Origin: Novosphingobium capsulatum
Lineage (GTDB): Bacteria; Pseudomonadota; Alphaproteobacteria; Sphingomonadales; Sphingomonadaceae
Assembly: GCA_015661825.1 (NCBI GenBank)
Contig: DQVI01000065.1
Location: 1-64,000, forward strand
Reading direction: 5' to 3'
DNA: 64,000 nucleotides
The notes beneath the pieces are model-generated. The model ran no database searches. It was given only the letters and a program-made list of their open reading frames with translations, and was not told the DNA's origin. Both the position numbers and the translations under genes were made by a program. This document shows, piece after piece, positions 46,526 to 55,744 of the stretch (position 1 is its first letter; each line of letters begins with the position of its first letter).

Positions 46526-46827
46526 TAGCGCACCTCAACCGTTTCATTTTGCGGGATCAGCAGAGGGTTGCCGCTCGATCCACGCCGGACCCACAGCGCG
46601 CCAGAGCCAGTGCAGTCGTTGCGGAGGGATTGCACCTGCGAGGCGGCGGGTAGCGTGATAGTCGCATCTGCAGCCAATGCCCCAGTGAACCGGAGCGCAC
46701 CATAGGATGCTTGCGCCTCCGTCAAGGTTGCGTTTCCGGAAATTGACACGGTTGAAGGTGAACTGATCTGCCGGGCCTCCGCCCCTGCGCCAGAGGCGAG
46801 TGCGCGCGCGATTGAATCCTTGGCCAC
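46525..46827 (-). CDS. small phage tail-region protein
   Basis: 100 residues. The C-terminal two thirds (VSISGNATLTEAQASYGALR, FTGALAADATITLPA, SGALWVRRGSSGNPLLIP) looks like a beta-structured fibre or fibre-cap module. No family was recognised. It lies between the SGNH fibre and the beta-helix gene and overlaps the latter by one base, suggesting part of the same receptor-binding set. Confidence 0.65.
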   Translation of the reverse strand: MAKDSIARALASGAGAEARQISSPSTVSISGNATLTEAQASYGALRFTGALAADATITLPAASQVQSLRNDCTGSGALWVRRGSSGNPLLIPQNETVEVR

Positions 46828-46830
46828 GGG

Positions 46831-47151
46831 TTACTGCCCCCCGCTGATGTAGAAGGTTCCATCGCCCAGATTTCCGCCCAGCGAGATCCATTCGCCACCG
46901 CTCAGGTCGTAGCGGCCCACGGCGCTGATTGAGGTCACACCGGTGGTCTTGCCCAGCCCGGTGTCGGCATAGGCGCTGCGGGCGCTCTGGCGATCCGAAT
47001 TCGGGCCGCCCATGATCTGGCGCGCAACTGCCGGTGCTTCGGTGCAGAAGATGGTGACGGAGGGGAAAAGCGTCGCGTCAATCGGTGTCCCATCCCAGGT
47101 TTGAGGGCTAGCGGTCGGGCCGCCATACATGAGTTGATTTTTGAACTGCAT
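46831..47151 (-). CDS. small phage tail-region protein
   Basis: 106 residues from the ATG at 47151, chosen because AAAGGACG lies just upstream; another ATG at 47169 overlaps the stop of the SGNH fibre gene (ATGA) and is possible. Polar and Gly-rich (MYGGPTASPQTWDGTPIDA; DGTFYISGG at the end). No family recognised. It is likely a fibre-associated or chaperone-type protein by position. Confidence 0.6.
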   Translation of the reverse strand: MQFKNQLMYGGPTASPQTWDGTPIDATLFPSVTIFCTEAPAVARQIMGGPNSDRQSARSAYADTGLGKTTGVTSISAVGRYDLSGGEWISLGGNLGDGTFYISGGQ

Positions 47152-47165
47152 GGTCAGGCGTCCTT

Positions 47166-50030
47166 TCAATCAAATAGGTAGGTAGTATCGGCCTGCACTT
47201 GGGCAAACATTGCAGCCTGCCCGGCAACATTCGGGTGGGTTGTGCCATCCGAATAAAGGCTGGAGTCGATGGTCACGCGGTCATGATTGACCGATACTGC
47301 CGACGCAAAATCGATATAGTCGTAGGGGCCGAAATATTGGCCCATCACATCGGCATTCATAGCCGTGAGCTGACTCTGCTTTCCGGTGATCCCGGTGCGC
47401 GGGATGTATGTCGTCAGCACCGGGATTGCGCCCGCCGCCTCCACGGCAGCGATGATGGCTGCCATGTTCGCCCTCCAAGTGGATTGCGAGGCATCATTCG
47501 TTCCGATGGCCAGCACGACATAGCGCGCAGCCCAGATCGAGATATCGGTGGCCATGCGCGAGATCACGCCGGTTGTTGTGTCGCCGCCGCGCGCCGCGAC
47601 AACAACGTCCCCCCGGTTGCGCGCTGCGTCGAGCTGATAGACCCAGCCAGTCGGCCAGTTCGTCGTTCCGACGCCAACGGCTGAATTTTCACCGATGCTG
47701 TCGCCAATCAGAACTGCCCACGGCTGCGGGCGGCTCGCCGCGCTGTAGTCAAATTCGGTGACGGTGGGGGTGCCGCCCAGGTTGACGACGCCCGGCGCGC
47801 CAAAGAAGCGCACCAGATTCCGCGTGTCGCTGGTCTGGTTGTAATCCCATGACCACGAAACCGACTGCTGAGTCAGGCTGCGGGTGACCTTGGCGGACAT
47901 GAGGAGCCCAGCCTTCTTGGTCTCGACAATATAAGTCTCGCCCGCAACGATGAACCCGCTCGGCAGTGCAACACTTTCAGCAAGCGTGGCGGATTGTGCG
48001 CCGTCAAGGGCGTAGATATCGAGCGTGTTGCCCGGCCCGTTGATGATGACACCCGAACCCCCGTAGCTTCCAGTGGTCGAGGGGAACAAGGCGACGCAAT
48101 TATAGACGATGCCGACATGATCAGTCGTTGCCGACAGCTTGATCTTGGCCCTGGCCGTCTTGTTCGCGATCACACTGGGCTGCGCGAAGATGGCCTGCTG
48201 CGTCCATCCTGCGCCCGTTGCCGTCAATCCCGATGACCACGACCATCCGGCGAGACTCCATGAGCCCGACGCGGTGGCCCCGGCAAAGGTCTGGCGCTCA
48301 ATGATCAGGCTCTTGTCGGCAGGCCGCGCGGAAACCGCGCCGCTGGCGGCATAGCCGATGGTTGCGTCAATCGAGACCGTGGCGCCCGGCTGCGTCGTGA
48401 ATGCGACGACAGAGCCATCAGCAACGGATGAGCCAGACGGGATCCGATAGGAATTGCTGCCGCTGCCATACCTGAGGCCGCCAGAGGTGATCGGGGCGTA
48501 GAAGATGGAGACGTTTGCAGGGACAAAGTAGGTGCCCAGCACGGATGTCCCGAACGTATCCACGGTTCCGCCCGTGGTGTTGACGATCCACGACTTCAGG
48601 ACGGTGATGGAACCGCCCGTGATGCGCGCCGCGACGATTCTCCCTGTTCCGCCCGTCACAGTCTGCACCCGGACTTGGCGCAGAACGCCGCCAGCCGAGA
48701 AAGGAACCGTGCCCCAATAGTAGGACAGGCTGGCTGTGAACGTCGCTGCCGCAGCATCGCCCATCGTCATTGCGTTGGGGTATGCAGCGGAGAGAAGAGC
48801 CGTGATTGATGCGGTGTTGAGGGTGGCTGATGCGGTATTGGCAGCGATTTGCGCGGTCAGCGGCAGCGGCGCGTAGGTGAGCGCGTATTGCACGGCGATG
48901 GTGATAGTGGTCACCGCCGGGGTGGGAGTGATATCTCCGACAGCGGCCACGGACCCGACAGGGATGTACGGCAGCACATAGCCGCCCGAATTGTAATAGG
49001 GCGTGCCGCCAGTCAGCCTCTGATAGCCGATGCGGAAGCCGGACGGCAGATAGGGGCTGTCCGGGATCAGCCACGAATTCGCGCCGCCCGTGGCCGTCAC
49101 CGCCTGCACGAAAGCGACGCGATAGGTGCCGTCTCCGACGGGCTCGAACACCATGAGGTTGCCGGTCCCGCCACCGTTGATGCCGATGGACACCGACTCC
49201 AGGAACCCCGCATGGGGGCTCGGCCGGCTCATGTAGATGTTGTCGTTGCTCGACAGCGATCCTGCCGTAAACAGGTCTCCGACAGACGCGCTGGTGACAT
49301 CTGAAAGATCGGAACCGATTTCGGCTTTCAGGGATAGCGCAATGGCATCCAGGCCGGTCGCAAGATATCGCGTGAACTGGATGCCATCAGAATCAATGAC
49401 GGGAGCGAGCGCGCCGCCAGCATTCTGCCACAGGGCCATTTTCGCGTTGTCGTTGGTCGGGGCCTCAAAGATGGTCCCGGCAGTGACAGCCGACACCGCG
49501 GCTACGGGGGGCGTCGGCGCGCTCGTGAAGCCAGCAGAGGCTGGCCATGCCAGCGTCGGGACGCCTGATGAGACGGAAATCCCTCCGCTGGCAATCCGAT
49601 AGCCCCCCGACGCCTTTCCGTCAGCCCCGACGGTGCCATAGATTCTGATCCCAAGGGGGCCTCCGGTGGGAATGAGGAGGTATTCCCCCGGTGCGCCCCC
49701 GGCGCCAGTGCCGGCGCCGCCGGAAACGCCGGAAACCGTGAATGGCAGGGCGCCCCCCACAGACAAAGCGGTCGAGAGCGATCCGATGGACGCGGCGAAT
49801 GCCGCCGCAACTGCACCTGCGGCAACCGCAATCGCTGCCGACTGCTTGGCAGAAATCGCGGTTTCGCTAACCGGGTTGCTGGCGGCATCAATGATTGTCT
49901 GGACCGACACTTGGGCAAAGCTGTCCTGCGATGCCTCGGCCGGGTTATCCCCCTCGACGCGCAGGGGGATCATGGCCTTGGAATACTGGCCCGTGTCGAC
50001 CAGCGGTGTCGAGTGCGAGAAGTCGGTCAT
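47166..50030 (-). CDS. tail fibre with C-terminal SGNH esterase domain
   Basis: 954 residues, the largest phage gene here. The N-terminus is a fibre-like region with Ala/Ser-rich stretches (SAKQSAAIAVAAGAVAAA) and Gly-rich turns. Residues about 770-954 form an SGNH hydrolase: Ser in LIGDSIGE near 780, block II Gly in AARGGDT, block III GTNDAS near 843, and Asp/His in SDGTHPNVAG near 930. Such phage enzymes remove acetyl or other esters from capsule or exopolysaccharide on adsorption. It follows a terminator, so it may have its own promoter or depend on readthrough. Confidence 0.85.
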   Translation of the reverse strand: MTDFSHSTPLVDTGQYSKAMIPLRVEGDNPAEASQDSFAQVSVQTIIDAASNPVSETAISAKQSAAIAVAAGAVAAAFAASIGSLSTALSVGGALPFTVSGVSGGAGTGAGGAPGEYLLIPTGGPLGIRIYGTVGADGKASGGYRIASGGISVSSGVPTLAWPASAGFTSAPTPPVAAVSAVTAGTIFEAPTNDNAKMALWQNAGGALAPVIDSDGIQFTRYLATGLDAIALSLKAEIGSDLSDVTSASVGDLFTAGSLSSNDNIYMSRPSPHAGFLESVSIGINGGGTGNLMVFEPVGDGTYRVAFVQAVTATGGANSWLIPDSPYLPSGFRIGYQRLTGGTPYYNSGGYVLPYIPVGSVAAVGDITPTPAVTTITIAVQYALTYAPLPLTAQIAANTASATLNTASITALLSAAYPNAMTMGDAAAATFTASLSYYWGTVPFSAGGVLRQVRVQTVTGGTGRIVAARITGGSITVLKSWIVNTTGGTVDTFGTSVLGTYFVPANVSIFYAPITSGGLRYGSGSNSYRIPSGSSVADGSVVAFTTQPGATVSIDATIGYAASGAVSARPADKSLIIERQTFAGATASGSWSLAGWSWSSGLTATGAGWTQQAIFAQPSVIANKTARAKIKLSATTDHVGIVYNCVALFPSTTGSYGGSGVIINGPGNTLDIYALDGAQSATLAESVALPSGFIVAGETYIVETKKAGLLMSAKVTRSLTQQSVSWSWDYNQTSDTRNLVRFFGAPGVVNLGGTPTVTEFDYSAASRPQPWAVLIGDSIGENSAVGVGTTNWPTGWVYQLDAARNRGDVVVAARGGDTTTGVISRMATDISIWAARYVVLAIGTNDASQSTWRANMAAIIAAVEAAGAIPVLTTYIPRTGITGKQSQLTAMNADVMGQYFGPYDYIDFASAVSVNHDRVTIDSSLYSDGTTHPNVAGQAAMFAQVQADTTYLFD

Positions 50031-50040
50031 GGGGTCACCA

Positions 50041-50066
50041 AGAAAAAGCCCCGCCGAAGCGGGGCT
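50041..50066 (-). terminator. rho-independent terminator inside the late tail operon
   Basis: Read on the minus strand: AGCCCCGC, TTCG tetraloop, GCGGGGCT, then TTTTC. An 8-bp perfect stem with a very stable loop and T-run, 18 bp after the fibre chaperone gene and 10 bp before the SGNH fibre start. Confidence 0.88.
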
Positions 50067-50084
50067 GGGTCAGGTCAGGCCGGG

Positions 50085-50471
50085 TCAGGCCCACGCGGGA
50101 TCGGGGGCAGCGGGCCAATCCGGCAAAGTCGTGGGGGCCTTGAAAATCGCGCGGAGGGCAGCGCGATATTCGCAGAAGGCCTCCGCGTTCTTGAGTAGCG
50201 CAGCGACATCGGCAGTCTGGGTGTAATCCGTAGCGGCCAGCCGCTTACGGGCCTCCGCCTTGACCGCTGCGCATGCCTCAGCATCTGTCGGCTGATCGTG
50301 AGGAGCCAGGCACGGGGCTCCATCCTCACCAATAGCGATGCGCTGGCCGGAAGCCTGACCGGCCATCAGCGCGGCATAGGATTCCGGCGTGACCTCCACG
50401 ACATCATCGGGCATCCGATCATGGCAGGCAGGATCGTAAAACCCGAGTGTCGACGGGGAGAAGAACGGCAT
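50085..50471 (-). CDS. tail fibre assembly chaperone-like protein
   Basis: 128 residues. FYDPACHDRMPDDVVEVTPE and ALMAGQASGQRIAIGEDGAP at the N-terminus, with a helical C-terminus (ARKRLAATDYTQTADVAALL, NAEAFCEYRAALRAI), match the layout of Tfa/DUF4376-type fibre chaperones, which help fold the fibre encoded upstream. It starts one base after the fibre stop codon. Confidence 0.75.
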   Translation of the reverse strand: MPFFSPSTLGFYDPACHDRMPDDVVEVTPESYAALMAGQASGQRIAIGEDGAPCLAPHDQPTDAEACAAVKAEARKRLAATDYTQTADVAALLKNAEAFCEYRAALRAIFKAPTTLPDWPAAPDPAWA

Positions 50472-50472
50472 G

Positions 50473-51783
50473 TCAGTATCCGATCGAGAAGAGGGTGATG
50501 GCGAACGATCCGCTGGTGGAACTGTGCACCGTCGCGGTGGATGCTGTGGTGGACGTCACGTAGATCGACACGTCCGTCACCCCGTCGTCGCCATTGACCC
50601 ATGCGAACGAGTCATTGTTGAACGCAGACATATAGCTGAAAGTCTGGGACGAACTCGCCGAGAACGTCAGCCGCTGAACCTGGATCTTGAAGCCGTTCGA
50701 CCACTGGATATAGCCGCCCGTTGAGCCGAATGAGAACGCCGTGATGACCGGCATTGCGGGGGAGCCGGATCCAAGCTGAAAGGCCGTCCCGTCGTAAACC
50801 AGCGTATAGATCTGCCCGGCGACCATCGCGCCCGGTTGCAGCGGTGAGCCGGCGAACGTAATTGCCCTCGCGCCCAGCCCATTGACATTCATGGTCGCGG
50901 CGCCGGTCGTAGTGTTCGCGGCCCTGACCGTGATCGACATGCCAGTGGTGTATCCGGTCGGCGCCGGTGTCATTGAGATCGACAGGGCATTGACCGCCCC
51001 GGTATCGGCGGCAAAATGATAGCTGCCACCGAGGATCGCCTGAGCGAGTCCAGCCGGCGTGACCGCCTTGTTCGTGATCGTGCCCGCAATGGTCTCGACG
51101 AGGCTGGCAAGACCAATGGCCGATTGTGCGATCTGTGGAAGCGTCGCGGAAATGAACGGCGCTCCGGTGGCCGTCGCGATATTCGCCGATGTGATAGTGG
51201 TCTGGCCGTAGGACACGGTGACATAGTAGAGCGGCACGAAACCGGCGTCGGCCGCCGGGGGCGTCGGACTTGCCGAAGGGGCCCCGGCCTTGATCGCCAC
51301 ATTGACATTCCCGGCCCGCGTTGTCGCGGACGATGCCCCGGTGTTGCTCGGGCCGGAGTAGGGAACTGCGGGGTTTGACGCATTGTAGAACGGAAGGACG
51401 GTGCCGTCGGTGTCGACTTCGCTGTAGGCCGCCTGGATCAGGAAGATGACCGACTGTCCCGAGACGGCGGGGGGAGTGAAGGTCAGAAGCGTGTCGTCGC
51501 TGGCGGCAATGATGCCCTGCTTCAGCACATAATCCGACGTGTTGGCCGGGAGGCTGGAATAGGCCGTCCCATCAACTGGCTGGAGCGAATAGATCGCCCC
51601 CGGCCCGATGCGGACAGACAGGCTTGCTGGCGTCGTCGGGGTGGCGGAAAGGCCGGAAACCAGCGTGGAAGTGCCGAGGATATCCTGAGCCAGGCGCCCG
51701 AGCGCAACCATGACATTCCTGTTGGTGCCCAGCAGGTCGGTCTCAAGCGGGACTTGGCCCGGCCACACAATTTTTCTGTCCAT
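50473..51783 (-). CDS. phage tail fibre protein
   Basis: 436 residues. The N-terminal part (VWPGQVPLETDLLGTNRNVM; ALGRLAQDILG) is the baseplate-attachment type found on fibres of Mu- and P2-like phages. The middle is Ser/Thr/Ala-rich beta structure, followed by AVTPAGLAQAILGG and a C-terminal domain (IQWSNGFKIQVQR, then TFSYMSAFNNDSFAW) likely to bind the receptor. It lies between gpI and the chaperone, the classical gpH position. Confidence 0.8.
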   Translation of the reverse strand: MDRKIVWPGQVPLETDLLGTNRNVMVALGRLAQDILGTSTLVSGLSATPTTPASLSVRIGPGAIYSLQPVDGTAYSSLPANTSDYVLKQGIIAASDDTLLTFTPPAVSGQSVIFLIQAAYSEVDTDGTVLPFYNASNPAVPYSGPSNTGASSATTRAGNVNVAIKAGAPSASPTPPAADAGFVPLYYVTVSYGQTTITSANIATATGAPFISATLPQIAQSAIGLASLVETIAGTITNKAVTPAGLAQAILGGSYHFAADTGAVNALSISMTPAPTGYTTGMSITVRAANTTTGAATMNVNGLGARAITFAGSPLQPGAMVAGQIYTLVYDGTAFQLGSGSPAMPVITAFSFGSTGGYIQWSNGFKIQVQRLTFSASSSQTFSYMSAFNNDSFAWVNGDDGVTDVSIYVTSTTASTATVHSSTSGSFAITLFSIGY

Positions 51784-51817
51784 GTCTGCTCCGAGGAAGG
51801 ATGGCGCGCAGCGGCCT

Positions 51818-52552
51818 TCAGGCGAGGTTGATCGGCCGCCCGTTAATCGTGAAAGGTAGCGTGTTGACCGTGATGTCGTCTTCGCCGCGATGGTTGCGGA
51901 TGCGCGTCCAGATGGTCACGCCAACCGCCTTCGATTGCGCAATCGCATCGTAGATCTGGCCATCGGTCACTCGCGCGCCCAACATGTCCAGCGAGGCGTA
52001 TTCGGCCTGACTGCCAACGCCATAGCCAGCCGAGCTGGCGCCATAGCCAGCAACCGTTGCGATGCCCGGCTGCCGTGGGCGATCCGCAACCAGAAATGCC
52101 TGGGCGGGAAGGGCGAGCGATCCATAGGCCCCAGCGCCCCCATAGCAGCCATAGCCGACGCCATAGGCGCCGCAGTCCACTGGGCGGAACGGTTCGATGA
52201 CCTCGGGGGCGAAGCCGGTTAAGGCCTCGATCACATCCGAAATCGCCTGCCGTGTCGCCTGCGGACGCAGCAGGTTGGCCAAGATGATGGATCGGAAGCT
52301 GTCATCGTTCTGCCCAGCGGCGCGAACGATCCGCGTTCCGAAGAAATCCTGCGCGACGATATCCAGCCAAATGCCCGATGCCGTGCGAATGCGGGTTTGC
52401 GCCTTGGCATAGGCAAACAGGCTGTAGGCAAAGGCCAGAACGACAGCCGCTGCGGCCACCAGCGCATCCACCAGCGGGTTCGATTCTCCGAACCACGGCG
52501 GCAGCAGGCGCCGGATGCGCGCCGCCATGTCGGCATTATCACCGATTGCCAT
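51818..52552 (-). CDS. baseplate/tail protein I-like
   Basis: 244 residues in the gpI position between baseplate J and the fibre. The N-terminus (ARIRRLLPPWFGESNPLVDA) and the block SFRSIILANLLRPQATRQAI are those of tail protein I-like adaptors that hold the fibre. The middle is strikingly rich in Tyr and Gly (AYGVGYGCYGGAGAYG, then GYGASSAGYGVG), probably an extended or glycine-sandwich segment. The start overlaps the baseplate J stop by one base. Confidence 0.78.
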   Translation of the reverse strand: MAIGDNADMAARIRRLLPPWFGESNPLVDALVAAAAVVLAFAYSLFAYAKAQTRIRTASGIWLDIVAQDFFGTRIVRAAGQNDDSFRSIILANLLRPQATRQAISDVIEALTGFAPEVIEPFRPVDCGAYGVGYGCYGGAGAYGSLALPAQAFLVADRPRQPGIATVAGYGASSAGYGVGSQAEYASLDMLGARVTDGQIYDAIAQSKAVGVTIWTRIRNHRGEDDITVNTLPFTINGRPINLA

Positions 52553-53679
52553 CAGGTCACCGTGATCGAACCGGCCTGCACCACCTGCTTGGCCGTAGTG
52601 GTCAGGTCGCTAGTTCCGGAATTGATCGTCAGGCCGGTTACGCTCGAAACACCGGCCACCCCATAGGCGACACTGAACAGCCGGCTGTACATCAGCGTGT
52701 CGCCCTGGATCAGCGTCGCGATATAGTCGGCAATTGCCGTCTGCACTGCGGCGCGGACCGTGGCGCCAATATAGCCAGAGGCGATGCCGACGGTCAGGCC
52801 GATATTGGCCACCACCGGAACCACCGCGAACGCTGCTTGCTGGATACCGCAAGCGCGCACCGCCTCCACAGCCGTTGCCGCCGCGTTCACTGTTTCGGTC
52901 GTGGGCGAGCCGCTTCCATCATTGATGACGGTGTAGAACGAGCCCGGCTTGTAGTTGCCCGCATAGTCGTAATTTTCGACGATCACGTCGGTCAGCCCGA
53001 GTTGCAGCGATGTGATCGCGTAGTCCACCGCTGCTGGCGTCGCCTTGGCCAGCGAGCTGATGTATTCGACGAAGCGCAGGCGAAACGCGGCATCGCTTTC
53101 GGCGTCAGAGCCGTTGGCAAAGGCCAGGGCATTGCTCACCGTGTCCACGCCGGAGATAGCCTGTGCGAGCGTGTTGATTGCCCCGGCGGCTGCGTTGCCC
53201 GCTGCGCCGGCAGTCGTCGCCCGGATCGCCACGACAGCCGAAGTCGTTCCTGCCGGGATCACATAGGCCCCTGCGCCCGCACTCCAAGCCAAGAGCGAGG
53301 AATCGGCCACCACAGCATATTGCACCGCCCCATCGGCGGTCTGCACCAGCGTGCCCACCGGGATCGTTGCCGCGTTGGTCGGCGTGAACCGGGCAAACGT
53401 GGCTTGTCCGGACGATTCCACGGCAGCCAGGCGTGTCACCGCAAAATCGGCCATCCAGCTATCCAGGTCGGTCAATTGCGCCGTGGCCGCGCGCGTCGTC
53501 GTCAGCAGTTGCAGGATGATCGCCTGCAACCACAGCACCACGGCAGCAAAGGCTTGGGCTAGAGCGCGCAAGATCGAGCCAGTCGAGAAGTCGATCAGCG
53601 CCGAGGATGATGCGCCCTGCACGGCATTGGCCTGCACTTCGACAAGCTGGTCGAAGGTCCGGGTTTCAAGGTCAGCCAT
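52552..53679 (-). CDS. baseplate J-like protein
   Basis: 375 residues. Baseplate_J features: SSALIDFSTGSILRALAQAF near residue 25, LDSWMADFAVTRLAAVESSG near 75, ATFARFTPTNAATIPVGTLV near 95 and SDAAFRLRFVEYISSLAKAT near 190, followed by VDYAITSLQLGLTDVIV. It forms the baseplate wedge of contractile tails. It overlaps the gpI-like gene by one base and follows gp25 by 3 bp. Confidence 0.92.
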   Translation of the reverse strand: MADLETRTFDQLVEVQANAVQGASSSALIDFSTGSILRALAQAFAAVVLWLQAIILQLLTTTRAATAQLTDLDSWMADFAVTRLAAVESSGQATFARFTPTNAATIPVGTLVQTADGAVQYAVVADSSLLAWSAGAGAYVIPAGTTSAVVAIRATTAGAAGNAAAGAINTLAQAISGVDTVSNALAFANGSDAESDAAFRLRFVEYISSLAKATPAAVDYAITSLQLGLTDVIVENYDYAGNYKPGSFYTVINDGSGSPTTETVNAAATAVEAVRACGIQQAAFAVVPVVANIGLTVGIASGYIGATVRAAVQTAIADYIATLIQGDTLMYSRLFSVAYGVAGVSSVTGLTINSGTSDLTTTAKQVVQAGSITVT

Positions 53680-53682
53680 GGA

Positions 53683-54069
53683 TCAGGCGCTCACGTTGAA
53701 AGACAGGGTCACCGGCTCGCTGGTCGCGGCATCGGCATACTGGATCAGAACGGAAAATCCGCCACCGTCGGCGTTGGCGATCTGGGTCACCTGCACGACA
53801 GGCTCCGGGATCTTCGCCACCGAATCCTCCAGCAGTACCTGCCCCCGGATCAGCGCCCGGATTTCGGCCAGGTCGGCGGTCCGCCCGATCCATTGCGCCA
53901 GGCCGGCGCCGTAAGTCGGCTCGAAAATGTAATCGCCCGGATTGGTCAGCAGGCGCCGCAGCACCCTCTGCTGCCCGCGCACGGTGTCGGTCACGCCTTG
54001 CAGGTCACCGGTGTTCGAGGACGAGATATCGCCGCCGATGTAGTGGTAGACGTCGGCCAGCGTGGTCAT
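53683..54069 (-). CDS. GpW/gp25-like baseplate wedge protein
   Basis: 128 residues. The sequence LRRLLTNPGDYIFEPTYGAG, then LAQWIGR, is the gp25/lysozyme-like baseplate signature also shared with type VI secretion TssE. It starts inside the end of the spike gene (ATGA overlap) and is followed by baseplate J, the usual order. Confidence 0.88.
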   Translation of the reverse strand: MTTLADVYHYIGGDISSSNTGDLQGVTDTVRGQQRVLRRLLTNPGDYIFEPTYGAGLAQWIGRTADLAEIRALIRGQVLLEDSVAKIPEPVVQVTQIANADGGGFSVLIQYADAATSEPVTLSFNVSA

Positions 54070-54629
54070 GCCGGGGGCCCCGACTGCCCGGTCCCCGGCT
54101 GCACATCGTTGTGCAGGTGGGCTTTCAGGCTCTTTCCACCAGCCACGACATCATCGCTGGCGGTCAGCTTTCCGGTATGAGCCCAGTTGCCAACCGACGT
54201 GATATCGCCATCCTTGAGCGCGATGGATGCGCCAGCGCCGCTGTCCAGCGTCAAAGCGCCGTCGTTGGCCAACTTGATCGACGAGCCTGAGCGATGCACC
54301 AGCCACATTTCCCCGGACGGCACCGTGAGCGGCCGGTCTTCGTCGTTGAAGAACCGCCAACCCGCCGTTCCGACGCCTCCGTCGCCCTCTTGAAAATCGA
54401 TCTCGATCGCGTCGCCGATGCTGGGCGGGCAGAACAGGCCCCAGCCATTACCCACCCACGGGCTTTTCAGCGGCAGCCAGTCGGTCAGCGTGTCGTCGGG
54501 CTGCAACTTGACCTTCACCGCATAGGCGTTCGGGTCATAGGCATCGACAATGCCATGGCGCGTCGCTCCGCCAGTGCCGTAGGCTTCCTGCGCGGCGCGG
54601 CGCATCTGGTTCATGAGGCCGTCCATCAT
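54066..54629 (-). CDS. baseplate spike protein, gpV-like
   Basis: 187 residues. An OB-fold-like N-terminal part (RHGIVDAYDPNAYAVKVKLQ; WLPLKSPWVGNGWGLFCPPS) is followed by a beta region and a C-terminal end with KAHLHNDVQPGTGQSGPP, matching gpV-type puncturing spikes, whose HxH motif often binds iron. Here HLH is present near residue 171. It overlaps both neighbours by 4 bp. Confidence 0.88.
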   Translation of the reverse strand: MMDGLMNQMRRAAQEAYGTGGATRHGIVDAYDPNAYAVKVKLQPDDTLTDWLPLKSPWVGNGWGLFCPPSIGDAIEIDFQEGDGGVGTAGWRFFNDEDRPLTVPSGEMWLVHRSGSSIKLANDGALTLDSGAGASIALKDGDITSVGNWAHTGKLTASDDVVAGGKSLKAHLHNDVQPGTGQSGPPA

Positions 54630-55744
54630 GTCTGGTTTTCCACGGTGTCGCTGATGTTCTTGGCCGTCACGGTCATGCGGAAGCCCTCGTCGATCGACAT
54701 CGAGCGCTTCACGCTGTCCGGGTAATAGGTCTGGTCCCAGCTGGTGCCGGTGCCACGCACCTGAAGCAGCATCGAGCAGTCGAGCAGCATGTCGCCCGGC
54801 AGGTCGGCGCTCAGTCGCACCATGTGCTGCACGATCTGCTCATAGATCGCCTTGGCCCGCTGGATCGCCTGATCTTGGGTCAGCCCGGCAATGGTGTAAT
54901 GGTAAGCCAGCGGTGTCGCGGCCCCGGATTGCCCCGGCTTGGTCGACTTCACCGCCTTGGGCCATGCGGCCTCAAAGGACCGCTTGCTCTTGCTGTTCCA
55001 TGACCGAACCGTGACCACCACACCCTTGGCAATCGTCAAGGATCGATCGAACCGCAGCGACACCACATTGGCCTCAGGCGCGCCTTCATCGGGTTGGCGC
55101 CATTCGATCACATAGCGCGCACCCGCATCCGCTGGCTTGGCTTGGAAATAGAGGGTCTCGCCGCGCACGAACACGTCGAAATCCTCGTAGGCTGCCAGCT
55201 CCACCAGCAAATCCCATTCGCTGCGCTCTTGGCTCAGCCCGCTGTGATTCTGGCTGTAGTAGGTGCCAACGCGGGTCGTGGTCGGGTCAACCTGCGCGGC
55301 GAGGCCATGCCGGGCGGCCAGCGTCTGCGCGATCTGGCTGCTGGTCTGGTTCAGAAAATTCTCGCTGGTCTTGGTGTCGATCAGCTTTGCGGTCCAATCC
55401 CGCCCGGTGATGTGGATTGTGCCAGCCAGCGGATCAAACTCGATATCATCCACCTGACCAAGGATCAGCCGATCGGCTGCCGTGGGCTGGTAGTTGGCGG
55501 GGCTCACTGCATCGGTGGTCATGAACACTTCGCAGTCGATGCTGCTCTGGCTGCCGAACCATGCCGGGCCATAGGCCGCCGGCAGCGCGCCGACCGCGAA
55601 CGTCACGTCGAAGGTATCGGCGGCCCGATAGGCATTGTTGTCCACATTGATGGCAACGCACGGCACGAACGCGCCGTTGAGCTTGACCGCGGCGCGCGGG
55701 CTGCGTGCGCCGGGCAGCGCCGGTAGGGCATTGATGTCAGGCAT
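54626..55744 (-). CDS. tail hub protein, late control D-like
   Basis: 372 residues. P2 gpD/Mu gp44-like hub: SPRAAVKLNGAFVPCVAINV at the start, a central GRDWTAKLIDTKTSENFLNQ block near residue 130 and RHGLAAQVDPTTTRVGTYYS near 155, then SQERSEWDLLVELAAYEDFD. It sits at the tail tip and holds the spike. It overlaps the LysM protein gene by 8 bp and the spike gene by 4 bp. Confidence 0.88.
   Translation of the reverse strand: MPDINALPALPGARSPRAAVKLNGAFVPCVAINVDNNAYRAADTFDVTFAVGALPAAYGPAWFGSQSSIDCEVFMTTDAVSPANYQPTAADRLILGQVDDIEFDPLAGTIHITGRDWTAKLIDTKTSENFLNQTSSQIAQTLAARHGLAAQVDPTTTRVGTYYSQNHSGLSQERSEWDLLVELAAYEDFDVFVRGETLYFQAKPADAGARYVIEWRQPDEGAPEANVVSLRFDRSLTIAKGVVVTVRSWNSKSKRSFEAAWPKAVKSTKPGQSGAATPLAYHYTIAGLTQDQAIQRAKAIYEQIVQHMVRLSADLPGDMLLDCSMLLQVRGTGTSWDQTYYPDSVKRSMSIDEGFRMTVTAKNISDTVENQT

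Noticed and set aside
45176-51783. Diversity-generating retroelement acting on the tail fibres
   Set aside because: No reverse transcriptase and no template/variable repeat pair was seen among the fibre genes.
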